From: Stenotrophomonas humi | GTDB taxonomy: Bacteria > Pseudomonadota > Gammaproteobacteria > Xanthomonadales > Xanthomonadaceae | Assembly (NCBI RefSeq): GCF_001431415.1 | Contig: NZ_LDJI01000004.1 | Location: 62,001 to 126,000 of the forward strand | Direction: 5' to 3' | Length of the DNA stretch: 64,000 bases | Shown here: in pieces, positions 20,930 through 28,520 of the stretch | Layout of the letters: every line of letters begins with the position of its first letter | Numbering within the stretch: position 1 is the first letter of the stretch | The notes under the pieces: generated by a model | Databases searched by the model: none | Told to the model about the DNA's origin: nothing | What the model saw: the letters and a program-made list of their open reading frames with translations, nothing else | Position numbers and translations under genes: made by a program

Positions 20930-22035
20930 GGGCCGCGCTGCTGGGCACTGCCGTCGCGTTGGTATTGACGGCCTGCCAGCCGGCACCAAAGGCTTCGCAC
21001 CCGCCGACCGCTGCCGATGTCGCCGAAGGTGCGGTCGCTGCGCCGCCGGTGGTGGTTGCCGAGGCGTTCCTGACGCCGATGACGCCGGTCGACAACATCG
21101 ACTCGCCGGCCAGCTGGCGGGCGCCGGATGGCCAGCTGTGGCTGATCGCCACCGCCAAGGCCACCGACAAACTGGTCGTCTATGACGGCCAGACCGGCAA
21201 GCACCTGCGTGACGTGGGCAGCACGGGCAAGGCGCCGGGACAGTTTGATCGTCCCAACGGTATCGCGGTGACGGGCGATCTGCTGTTCATCGTCGAGCGT
21301 GACAACCACCGCGTGCAGGTATTGCAGCTGCCGGACTTCAAGCCCCTGGGCGTGTTCGCCGGTGCGGATCTGCGCAAGCCTTACGGCCTGTGGGTGAACC
21401 CGACGCAGGGCGGCTACGACGTTTACGTCACCGACTCCTACGATGATGGCGAAGATGCCGCCGGCAACGACATCCTGCCGGCGCTGGAGCGCTTGAACGA
21501 GCGCGTGCGCCGCTACCACGTCACCCTTGATGGCAGCGGCGTGCAGGCCCGCCTGCTGCGCAGCATCGGCGACACCACGCCGAAGGGCGCGCTGCGGGTG
21601 GTCGAGTCGATCTGGGGCGATCCGGCCAATGATCGTCTGCTGGTGGCCGAAGAAGATGAAACCTACGCCAGCGAGTTCAAGGTCTACACGCTGGGCGGGG
21701 ACTTCACCGGCAATACGTTCGGTAACGGAATGTTCAAAGCACAGGCCGAGGGCGTGATGCTGCGGACCTGCGGCGATGGCGGCTGGTGGATCACCACCGA
21801 GCAGGGCAAGGATCGCAGCGTGTTCCATCTGTTCGACCGCAAGACGCTGGCGCCGGTGGGTGCGTTCCACGGCAACACCGTGGCCAACACCGACGGCATC
21901 TGGAACAGCCAGCAGCCGTCGGCGCGATTCCCGCAGGGGGCTCTGTACGCGGTCCACGACGATCAGGGGGTGGTTGCGTTTGACTGGCGCGACATCGCCA
22001 AGGCCTTGTCGCTGCCGCAGGACTGCGCGCTGTGA
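20926..22035 (+). CDS. Beta-propeller phytase (lipoprotein)
   Basis: This 369-residue protein has a lipobox (VLTAC, Cys17), so it is likely anchored in the outer membrane. Beta-propeller phytases hydrolyse calcium-phytate to lower inositol phosphates and phosphate. Family segments are visible in order: SPASWRAPDGQLWLIATAK, GQFDRPNGIAV, ERDNHRVQV, YDVYVTDSYDD, KAQAEGVMLRTCGDGGWWIT, NTDGIWNSQQPSARFPQGAL and YAVHDDQGVVAFDW. The start is GTG, overlapping the receptor stop. The next gene overlaps its stop codon (TGATG). Length and signatures are complete. Confidence 0.88.
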   Translation: MRAALLGTAVALVLTACQPAPKASHPPTAADVAEGAVAAPPVVVAEAFLTPMTPVDNIDSPASWRAPDGQLWLIATAKATDKLVVYDGQTGKHLRDVGSTGKAPGQFDRPNGIAVTGDLLFIVERDNHRVQVLQLPDFKPLGVFAGADLRKPYGLWVNPTQGGYDVYVTDSYDDGEDAAGNDILPALERLNERVRRYHVTLDGSGVQARLLRSIGDTTPKGALRVVESIWGDPANDRLLVAEEDETYASEFKVYTLGGDFTGNTFGNGMFKAQAEGVMLRTCGDGGWWITTEQGKDRSVFHLFDRKTLAPVGAFHGNTVANTDGIWNSQQPSARFPQGALYAVHDDQGVVAFDWRDIAKALSLPQDCAL

Positions 22036-23405
22036 TGTCCAGGGGTAAGAGGCAGTGGCTGCTGTTGGCAGCCACGATGGTGGCGGTCGGAGCGATGGGG
22101 GTCGCTCCGGCCGCGGAGCCCAATACGCAGGTGCCGGCGGGGAGCCGGCATTACGCGGCCAGTGACTTCCCGGACCGTATCGTCGCCTCGCCGGCACAGG
22201 ATGCTGCCACCGGGTTTGCGGTCGCCTGGCGCACTTCGACGTTGTCGGCGCCACCGCTGCTGGAACTGGCGCTGGCCGGCGATTCGCCGGACATGGGCAG
22301 GCTGCGGCAGATCACGGCAAACAGCCGCATCCTGCAGAGCGAGAACGGCACGTCGCAGCACCATCGTGCAGATATCGACGGACTGCAGCCGGATACGCTG
22401 TATGCCTATCGCGTGCAGGGGCAGGGTACCTGGAGCGCCTGGAATCACTTCCGTACCGCGGGTGCCGCCGGGCAACCGCTGACGCTGCTGTACTTCGGTG
22501 ATACCCAGAACAAGAACCTCAGTCACGTCAGCCGGGTGATCCGCCAGGGCTGGCAGACCGCGCCGGATGCACGGTTGGCACTGTTCGCAGGCGATCTGGT
22601 CAGCGGCGGTGACGGCATGGATGACAGCGAATGGGGCGAATGGTTCGCTGCGGGTGGCTGGCTGCTGCCGGGGATGGCGGTCGCACCCGCTGCCGGCAAC
22701 CACGAGTACTTCGAAGAGTTCGAGGACACGCCGCAGGAGCGACGTGTGCTGGGCGGACATTGGCCGGTGAGTTTCGCGTTGCCGGGCAATGGTGCAGTGG
22801 CAACTGCCAACACCACGTATTGGTTCGACTACCAGGGCGTGCGCGTGGCGGTGCTGGATGGCACCTCGGCGCTCGATCTGGGCACCGCGCAGGCGCAGGC
22901 GCAATGGCTTGATGGCGTGCTCGCGGACAATCAGCAGCCGTGGAGCATCGTGGTGGTGCACCAGCCGCTGTACCCACTGCGTGCCGAGCGCGATACCTCG
23001 GTGCTGGCCACGCAGATCCGACCGGTACTGCAGCGGCATCACGTCGATCTGGTGCTGCAGGGCCATGACCATACCTACGGGCGACGTGCCGACGACAACG
23101 CTGCATTGCCGCAGTACATCTCGTCGGTGGCCGGCCCCAAACAGTACCGGTTGTCGCCGCAGGCACGGGCCACGATGGAGCCGGTGGCCGAGGATACGCA
23201 GCTGTTCCAGGTGCTGCATATCGACGGCAAACAGTTGCGCTACGAAGCACGCACCGCCACCGGTCGGCTGTATGACGCCTTCCAGATCAGTCGTGACGGC
23301 AAGGGCCGCAAGCAGTTCACGGAGCTGCGCGAAGGCCGCATTGCCCCGCGTGATTGCCCGCGTCCGGTATCGCCCAAGGGGCGCGACGACCGGTGCTGGG
23401 AATGA
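22035..23405 (+). CDS. Secreted metallophosphoesterase, purple acid phosphatase-like
   Basis: This 456-residue protein has a signal peptide (LLLAATMVAVGAMGVAPAA). A fibronectin-like purple acid phosphatase N-terminal domain (FAVAWRTST...HHRADIDGLQPDTLYAYRVQ) precedes a calcineurin-like catalytic domain. Metal ligands are in LYFGDTQ, FAGDL, AGNHEYF, VVVHQPLY and GHDHTYG. The Tyr that colours classical purple acid phosphatases (GDxxY) is absent (GDLVS), so metal use may differ. It probably releases phosphate from phosphomonoesters such as the phytase products. Start ATG 22035 overlaps the phytase stop; a GTG one codon earlier is possible. Confidence 0.88.
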   Translation: MSRGKRQWLLLAATMVAVGAMGVAPAAEPNTQVPAGSRHYAASDFPDRIVASPAQDAATGFAVAWRTSTLSAPPLLELALAGDSPDMGRLRQITANSRILQSENGTSQHHRADIDGLQPDTLYAYRVQGQGTWSAWNHFRTAGAAGQPLTLLYFGDTQNKNLSHVSRVIRQGWQTAPDARLALFAGDLVSGGDGMDDSEWGEWFAAGGWLLPGMAVAPAAGNHEYFEEFEDTPQERRVLGGHWPVSFALPGNGAVATANTTYWFDYQGVRVAVLDGTSALDLGTAQAQAQWLDGVLADNQQPWSIVVVHQPLYPLRAERDTSVLATQIRPVLQRHHVDLVLQGHDHTYGRRADDNAALPQYISSVAGPKQYRLSPQARATMEPVAEDTQLFQVLHIDGKQLRYEARTATGRLYDAFQISRDGKGRKQFTELREGRIAPRDCPRPVSPKGRDDRCWE

Positions 23406-23430
23406 CCGGGTTCACTCCCAAGGAGTGCGT

Positions 23431-24036
23431 ATGAAACTGCGATCTGTCGCGATGCTCTTGTGCCTGTTGCCGTGCGCTGCAAGTGCCGCGTCGGGTGTGG
23501 TGCATCCGTTCCAGCTTGCGCAGCCTGCCGGTGCGCCGGAGGAAGCGCTGTTGGTGGTGGAGATTCCGGCTGGTGGAGCGATCAAGTATGAGATGGGCGA
23601 AGGTGGCGAACTGCGGGTGGACCGCTTTCTGTCGATGCCGGTTGCCTATCCGGCCAACTACGGTTCGATGTCGCGTACCTTGGCAGGCGGTGGAGACCCG
23701 CTCGACGCCCTGGTATTGACCCGCTTCCCGGTGCAGCCGGGCGCGGTGATCCGCTTCCGTCCGCTGGGCGTGCTGCGCATGGTCGATCGCGGCGAGGCGG
23801 ACGAGAAAATCGTGGGTGTGCCGGTGGACGCGGTGGATCCTACGTACCGCGACATGCGCAGTCTGGACGACTTGCCGACGATGGAGCGGCAGCGCATCGA
23901 AGCGTTCTTCCGCGTCTACAAACAGCTGCCAGACGGCGGTGATATCCAGCTCAATGGCTGGGGCGATGCTGCCGAGGCGCGGCAGGTGATCCGCGCGGCG
24001 TTGGAAAAGTTCCGAACCCAGTCTGCCATCCGCTGA
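23431..24036 (+). CDS. Exported inorganic pyrophosphatase (family I)
   Basis: This 201-residue protein carries a clear signal peptide (MLLCLLPCAASAAS), unusual for a soluble family I pyrophosphatase, which is normally cytoplasmic. The catalytic core is conserved: KYEMGEGGELRVDRFLS, PVAYPANYGSM, GGGDPLDALVLTRFP with the metal-binding Asp residues, ADEKIVGVP and FFRVYKQLP. AAGGAG lies 5 bases before ATG 23431, and the gene is 25 bases after the phosphatase. Export and context suggest it converts periplasmic pyrophosphate to phosphate. Confidence 0.9.
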   Translation: MKLRSVAMLLCLLPCAASAASGVVHPFQLAQPAGAPEEALLVVEIPAGGAIKYEMGEGGELRVDRFLSMPVAYPANYGSMSRTLAGGGDPLDALVLTRFPVQPGAVIRFRPLGVLRMVDRGEADEKIVGVPVDAVDPTYRDMRSLDDLPTMERQRIEAFFRVYKQLPDGGDIQLNGWGDAAEARQVIRAALEKFRTQSAIR

Positions 24037-24189
24037 TCCGGTCGGGTGCTGGCGACATCTGCGGGGGAGTGGGGATCACCACGGCGAGCCGCAAGGACAG
24101 GGGGGATGCGATACTCCTGTGCTCAACGAGGGGCGTTTGGCTGCTGGCTGATGGCTTTGCTCGTTGCGTGATACTTGTGAGGGGTAGGC

Positions 24190-24744
24190 ATGCGCGCAGG
24201 TGTTGTATCAAGCAGGATTTTTCTCACGCTGCTGGCGGTGGCGGTCACCGCCACGGCGGCGGCGCTGCCGCCGCGTGAGCAGGAGCAGGTGAGCCCGAGT
24301 GAGGTGATCTTCATCGCCGGCAAGCCGTACATCGACCTGGGCGATGGTGTGCCCGAGCGCCTGCAGACGCGCAGAGAGAGCGGTCAGACGATCTACTACC
24401 GCTGGGTCCGTTACGACCCGGCGACCGGTTACGTGACCGAACCGCCACCCCGGCCCAAGGCAGGCCAAGCGCTTCCCTTTACCTGGGGCGTACCGGCGGA
24501 CGCACGGCCGTACGTTGAAGCTTTCGATGCCGTCATCGAGACCCGCATCGCCGGCGACTTCGAAGGCTGGGAAGGTGACACGGTGTTCCGGATGGAGAAC
24601 GGGCAGGTGTGGCTGCAGACCGATGGCAAGAGCGAGCGCACCCGCATGCGCAGTCCGCGTGTCTACCTGTTCCGCGACTACGGCCACTACGAGATGCGCG
24701 TGGAAGGCATGCGCGATTCCATCCGGGTTCGCCGGCAGAGCTGA
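24190..24744 (+). CDS. Secreted protein of unknown function with SPSEV domain (paralogue 1)
   Basis: This 184-residue protein has a signal peptide (LLAVAVTATAAA). Residues ~33-77 form a domain shared with the next gene (SPSEVIFIAGKPYIDLGDG, then ERLQTRRESGQTIYYRWVRY). The C-terminal ~75 residues (VIETRIAGDFEGWEGDTVFR, then NGQVWLQTDG, then YEMRVEGMRDSIRVRR) resemble a domain found alone or in tandem in many proteobacterial proteins of unknown function. It lies 153 bases after the pyrophosphatase gene on the same strand. Function unknown. Confidence 0.78.
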   Translation: MRAGVVSSRIFLTLLAVAVTATAAALPPREQEQVSPSEVIFIAGKPYIDLGDGVPERLQTRRESGQTIYYRWVRYDPATGYVTEPPPRPKAGQALPFTWGVPADARPYVEAFDAVIETRIAGDFEGWEGDTVFRMENGQVWLQTDGKSERTRMRSPRVYLFRDYGHYEMRVEGMRDSIRVRRQS

Positions 24745-24982
24745 TCGACGGCCGGTGGTCCTGGGCAGCATCGCCATGGCAGGAGGGGGAGCCGGTTTCA
24801 CCCCCTGCATCAGTTGCTCGACTTATACTCGGCGGGCGTGTCGGTCGCAGAGTGCTGGCAGCGGAGGTTGGCATTGGAGTCTGCCATGGCCGCCAAGGCG
24901 AGCTGCTCTGCAGAAGATCTTGATCATTTGGACAGTCCGGCAGTTGCTGCGATGCCGGCTGTCATCACGGAGGATAGTTGTC

Positions 24983-25492
24983 ATGCATGCAGGAAAGACG
25001 TTGATGGGGTTTGGGGCGGCGCTGTTGCTGGTTGCCGTCTCCTGGGGCGCAACGGCACAGCAGGCGCCGCTGCAGGAAGAATTCGTCAATCCGAGCGAAG
25101 TGGTGTTCGAGGGCGGGCAGGCCTACGCCGACGCCGGTGGCGGCAGGCTGGAGCGCCTGCACAGCCGCAAGCAGGATGGGGAAACGGTGTACTACCGCAT
25201 GGTGCGTTACGACAACGAGCAGGGCTATGTCGACAACGATGGCGATGCGGTTGCATCGCAGAGCGTGAGCGATAGCGGCTCGCTGGGTGCCACGCCCTAC
25301 CGCTATTACGGCTCCGGGCATCTGGCCCGTCCTGATTTCTACAACAGCCCCTACAACCGCGATGCGCGCCAGCGCTATTGGGGGCCGGGCTATTTCGGTA
25401 GCTGCAGCCGCTACGATGGTTGCCGCGAAGTGCAATACGTGCCGCTGGTACCCGTGGTGCCCGTAGTGCCGTATTACCGCTCAGGTTACTGA
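24983..25492 (+). CDS. Secreted Tyr/Pro-rich protein with SPSEV domain (paralogue 2)
   Basis: This 169-residue protein has a signal peptide (LLLVAVSWGATAQQ). Its N-terminal domain aligns with that of the preceding gene: NPSEVVFEGGQAYADAGGG, then ERLHSRKQDGETVYYRMVRY, then GYVDNDGD. The C-terminal half differs: it is rich in Tyr, Arg and Asn (YRYYGSGHLARPDFYNSPYN) and ends in repeated VPVVPVVPYY. GGAGG at 24969-24973 is well spaced from ATG 24983. It is probably a cell-envelope protein; function unknown. Confidence 0.75.
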   Translation: MHAGKTLMGFGAALLLVAVSWGATAQQAPLQEEFVNPSEVVFEGGQAYADAGGGRLERLHSRKQDGETVYYRMVRYDNEQGYVDNDGDAVASQSVSDSGSLGATPYRYYGSGHLARPDFYNSPYNRDARQRYWGPGYFGSCSRYDGCREVQYVPLVPVVPVVPYYRSGY

Positions 25493-25667
25493 GCGGTATC
25501 GCGCACGAATGAATCGGCCGTTGTCCGCCGTGAAGCTGACGCTGTCGATAGCAGGGCGCTATCTGTAGCAGTCAGCTGTAGCACAGTCAGGGACAGCCCG
25601 CTGTCCCGAACCAGGAGAAGTCCACGATGCGACGCTCAGTGAGCGTCGCATGATGTGCCGAGGGTGC

Positions 25668-26690
25668 TCAGGCGTTGAGCACTTCCAGCAGGCGGCCATC
25701 GGGCAACTTGAGGCCTTGCGGACGTTGCTGGGTCTCGATGAGCTCGGCCAGGCGCCCTGCGTTCGGGCACTGCAGCATCATGTAGTTGACGTCGAAATTG
25801 AGCTTGTCGACCAGGAAGTCGATGAACGCGCGCACTTTCGGTGACACCATGCCGCCACCGGCGAAGACCGCGTTGAAGTCATACTCCGGCCCGGTCCAAC
25901 CGGCCAGTACGCGACGCAGCATGCCCGACTCGACGAACGGCTTGGCCATCACGTCGCTGCTCAACATCAGGCCCTCACCGGCCACCAGCATGGTGTTCAA
26001 CGCGGCTGGGTCATTGGCGACCAGTGCCGGGTTGACGATGAATTCCTGCATCTCGCCACCGGCTTCGGCCAGCGTCCAGCTGAAGCGGTTGTTGTGGTTG
26101 TGGGCCTTGCGTACCGCCAGCGTGCGGTGGAACTGCAGCTCGCTGGGATGGCGCGGCTCGCCGTAACGTTGAATGTAACCGGGGCTGGCGAACACCTGGC
26201 TGCGCAGCCGGCCCAGCTTGCGCGCGACCAGGTTGGAGTCGGGCAACGGCCCGACCCGCAAGGCCATGTCGGTTTCGCCCGCGATCAGGTCCAGCTTCTC
26301 GTTGCCCAGATGCATGTCGACACGGATTTCCGGGTACTGCGCCTGGAACTGGTTCAGCAATGGTGCGATCCACATCGTGCCCATCGAGTAGGGCACGGTG
26401 AAGCGCAACCAGCCGCGTGGGCCGGACTGCAGCTGGCTCACCGCGCTTTCGGCCTGCTCCAGTTCACGGGCAATGCGCTGGCAATGTTCGTAGTAGACGG
26501 TGCCGGCTTCGGTCAGGCCGAGGCGGCGGGTGGTTCGATTCAACAGGCGCGCACCGAGCCGGCTTTCCAGTTCCTGCACCTTGCGGCTGACGGTGGTCTT
26601 GGGCTGCCCAAGCAGGCGGGCGGCTGCGGTGAAACTTCCTTGTTCGACCACCTTCACGAAGATCAGGGTGTCATTGAGATCGTTGGCCAT
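25668..26690 (-). CDS. LysR-family regulator, probable activator of the efflux operon (SmeRv-like)
   Basis: This 340-residue regulator has the LysR winged helix-turn-helix at residues 1-65 (FVKVVEQGSFTAAARLLGQPK, split by TTVSRKVQELESRLGARLL) and a substrate-binding effector domain. It is transcribed away from the RND operon across a 515-base gap, the same arrangement as S. maltophilia smeRv-smeVWX and Pseudomonas mexT-mexEF-oprN. I infer that it controls the operon. The C-terminus is longer than usual by about 30 residues. Confidence 0.88.
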   Translation of the reverse strand: MANDLNDTLIFVKVVEQGSFTAAARLLGQPKTTVSRKVQELESRLGARLLNRTTRRLGLTEAGTVYYEHCQRIARELEQAESAVSQLQSGPRGWLRFTVPYSMGTMWIAPLLNQFQAQYPEIRVDMHLGNEKLDLIAGETDMALRVGPLPDSNLVARKLGRLRSQVFASPGYIQRYGEPRHPSELQFHRTLAVRKAHNHNNRFSWTLAEAGGEMQEFIVNPALVANDPAALNTMLVAGEGLMLSSDVMAKPFVESGMLRRVLAGWTGPEYDFNAVFAGGGMVSPKVRAFIDFLVDKLNFDVNYMMLQCPNAGRLAELIETQQRPQGLKLPDGRLLEVLNA

Positions 26691-27205
26691 GGGGGGCGCT
26701 CTAGCGGCAGCGGGATTGTGCCGGCGACGGGATGATTATTCCCTTGAATTCGTACTAATCAAGTCTGGATTAGAGGATTACTGTTTCGTCCTCCGCCAAG
26801 TCCGGATTTGCAGCCATGCGCCTGCGCCACCTCGCCCCGTTCCGTCAGACCCGCCGTACTCCGGCGTTCTCTGGTAATTCCAATTACCGTTTTTCGGTCA
26901 ACAACCTGAATCCATTGAACTTTGAAAGCCTTTTCAAGGATTCCGAAGTGGCCGCCAAGCGCGTGGGTGAGGGCGTGATTCGGGATGGTCTGGTGCGTTG
27001 CCTGCGGTTCTTTGTCCCATCAGTGGGAGAAAAATTTCCGTGAGCGGGACACTGCTCCCGCGTATTCAGCGATTCCGCAACGTCGCTTTCAAGGGTGCGT
27101 GCGCAGCGCTGCGCGGCAGTGCCCCGGAATGTTGCGCCGCGCATGGCTGCATACCCGCTCGATTTGGACTTTCGTTTTCCTTCCACTCCCCCATGGATGC
27201 ATGAC
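26691..27205. promoter_or_regulatory. Regulatory intergenic region of the LysR-RND efflux locus
   Basis: This 515-base gap holds no convincing gene (a 75-codon frame at 26816-27043 has no recognisable features). It contains CTAATC-N7-GATTAG (26755-26773), which fits a LysR T-N11-A type site, a perfect palindrome GGTAATT-CC-AATTACC (26873-26888) followed by GTTTTT, and a small hairpin TCCCA-TCAG-TGGGA near 27018-27031. These are candidate operators or leader structures. AT content is higher than in surrounding genes. Confidence 0.55.
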
Positions 27206-28414
27206 ATGAACGGTATCTCCTTCCCCTCCCGCATCACGCGGCGCATTGCCACTTTCGGCATGTCCGCGCTTGCCCTTGCCGTCCTCGCCGCCTGCAGTGG
27301 CGGTCACGCCGAAGAAGCCGGCATGCCGCCAGCGCCCGAGGTCAGCGCCGCGCCGGTGCTGGTCAAGCAGGTCAGCCAATGGGACGAGTTCAGCGGCCGC
27401 GTCGAAGCGGTGCAGAGTGTTGAACTGCGCCCGCGTGTGTCCGGCTACATCGACAAGGTCAATTACGTCGAAGGCCAGGAGGTGAAGAAGGGCGACGTGC
27501 TGTTCACCATCGATGCGCGCAGTTACCAGGCTGAGTTCAACCGCGCACAGGCCGAACTGGCGCGCGCTCGCACGCAGGCGGCACTGGCACGCAGTGAATC
27601 CGAGCGCGCCCGCCGCCTGGCCGAGCAGCAGGCCATCGCAGCGGAAACGGCCGAGCAGCGTCGCGCTGCTGCCGATCAGTCCGGTGCGCAGGTGATGGCG
27701 GCACAGGCCGCACTGGATGCCGCGCGCCTGAACCTTGAGTTCACCAAGGTGCGCGCGCCGATTGATGGCCGTGCCGGGCGCGCGATGGTCACCGCCGGCA
27801 ACCTGGTGACGGCCGGTGATGTGGCCAGCGTGCTGACCACGCTGGTGTCGCTGGACACGGTGCACGTCTACTTCGATGCCGACGAAAGCACCTTCCTGCG
27901 TTACGCGCAGATGGCACGCAAGGGCGAGCGCCCGAGCGAGCGTGACCAGGCGCTGCCGGTGAAGGTCGGCCTCAGCGGCGAAGAAGGTTTCCCGCATGAC
28001 GGCAAGGTCGACTTCCTCGACAACCAGGTCGCGCGCAGCACCGGCACCATCGGCGTGCGTGCGTTGCTGGACAACCGTGAGCGTCTGTTCACGCCGGGTC
28101 TGTTCGCCCGCGTGCGACTGCTCGGCAGTGGTGAGTTCCAGGCCGTACTGATCGACGACAAGGCCGTGCTCACCGACCAGGACCGCAAGTACGTGTACGT
28201 GGTGGACAAGGACGGCAAGGCGCAGCGCAAGGATGTGCAGCTGGGTCGCACCGCGGAAGGCCTGCGCATTGTCGAAATGGGCCTGGCCGCCGGCGACAAG
28301 GTGATTGTTGATGGCGTGCAGAAGGTGTTCATGCCAGGCATGCCGGTACAGGCCAAGCCGGTGGCGATGCAGCCAGTGCCGGCCGCCGGTGCCAAGACCG
28401 CGTCGCTGAACTGA
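27206..28414 (+). CDS. RND efflux periplasmic adaptor (SmeV/MexE-like)
   Basis: This 402-residue lipoprotein (lipobox VLAAC) is the membrane-fusion subunit that links the inner-membrane pump to the outer-membrane channel. It has the barrel-sandwich halves (VSGYIDKVNYVEGQEVKKGD and FTKVRAPIDGRAGRAMVTAG) flanking an Ala/Arg/Glu-rich helical hairpin (residues ~110-170), then beta-barrel and membrane-proximal domains. ATG 27206 is preferred over 27197 because it is nearer the signal; neither has a good ribosome-binding site. It is the first gene of a four-gene operon. Confidence 0.9.
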   Translation: MNGISFPSRITRRIATFGMSALALAVLAACSGGHAEEAGMPPAPEVSAAPVLVKQVSQWDEFSGRVEAVQSVELRPRVSGYIDKVNYVEGQEVKKGDVLFTIDARSYQAEFNRAQAELARARTQAALARSESERARRLAEQQAIAAETAEQRRAAADQSGAQVMAAQAALDAARLNLEFTKVRAPIDGRAGRAMVTAGNLVTAGDVASVLTTLVSLDTVHVYFDADESTFLRYAQMARKGERPSERDQALPVKVGLSGEEGFPHDGKVDFLDNQVARSTGTIGVRALLDNRERLFTPGLFARVRLLGSGEFQAVLIDDKAVLTDQDRKYVYVVDKDGKAQRKDVQLGRTAEGLRIVEMGLAAGDKVIVDGVQKVFMPGMPVQAKPVAMQPVPAAGAKTASLN

Positions 28415-28453
28415 TCCACTTCGTTTGATGCCGGCGTGGTGCCGGCTCCAGGT

Positions 28454-28473
28454 CCTCGCCCGAAAGGGCGAGG
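28454..28473 (+). promoter_or_regulatory. Intercistronic hairpin between adaptor and pump genes
   Basis: A perfect 8-bp GC-rich stem (CCTCGCCC / GGGCGAGG) closed by a GAAA tetraloop sits in the 106-base gap upstream of the pump gene. With no T tract, it is more likely to affect mRNA stability or processing than termination. Confidence 0.55.
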
Positions 28474-28520
28474 GCAGGGTGGCTGCTTGCCGTCGTCAGC
28501 CCTTTCAAGGACTTCCCCCT

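Noticed and set aside
26816..27043. A possible 75-residue gene upstream of the efflux operon
   Set aside because: No ribosome-binding site, signal or family resemblance, and it overlaps the palindromic control region.
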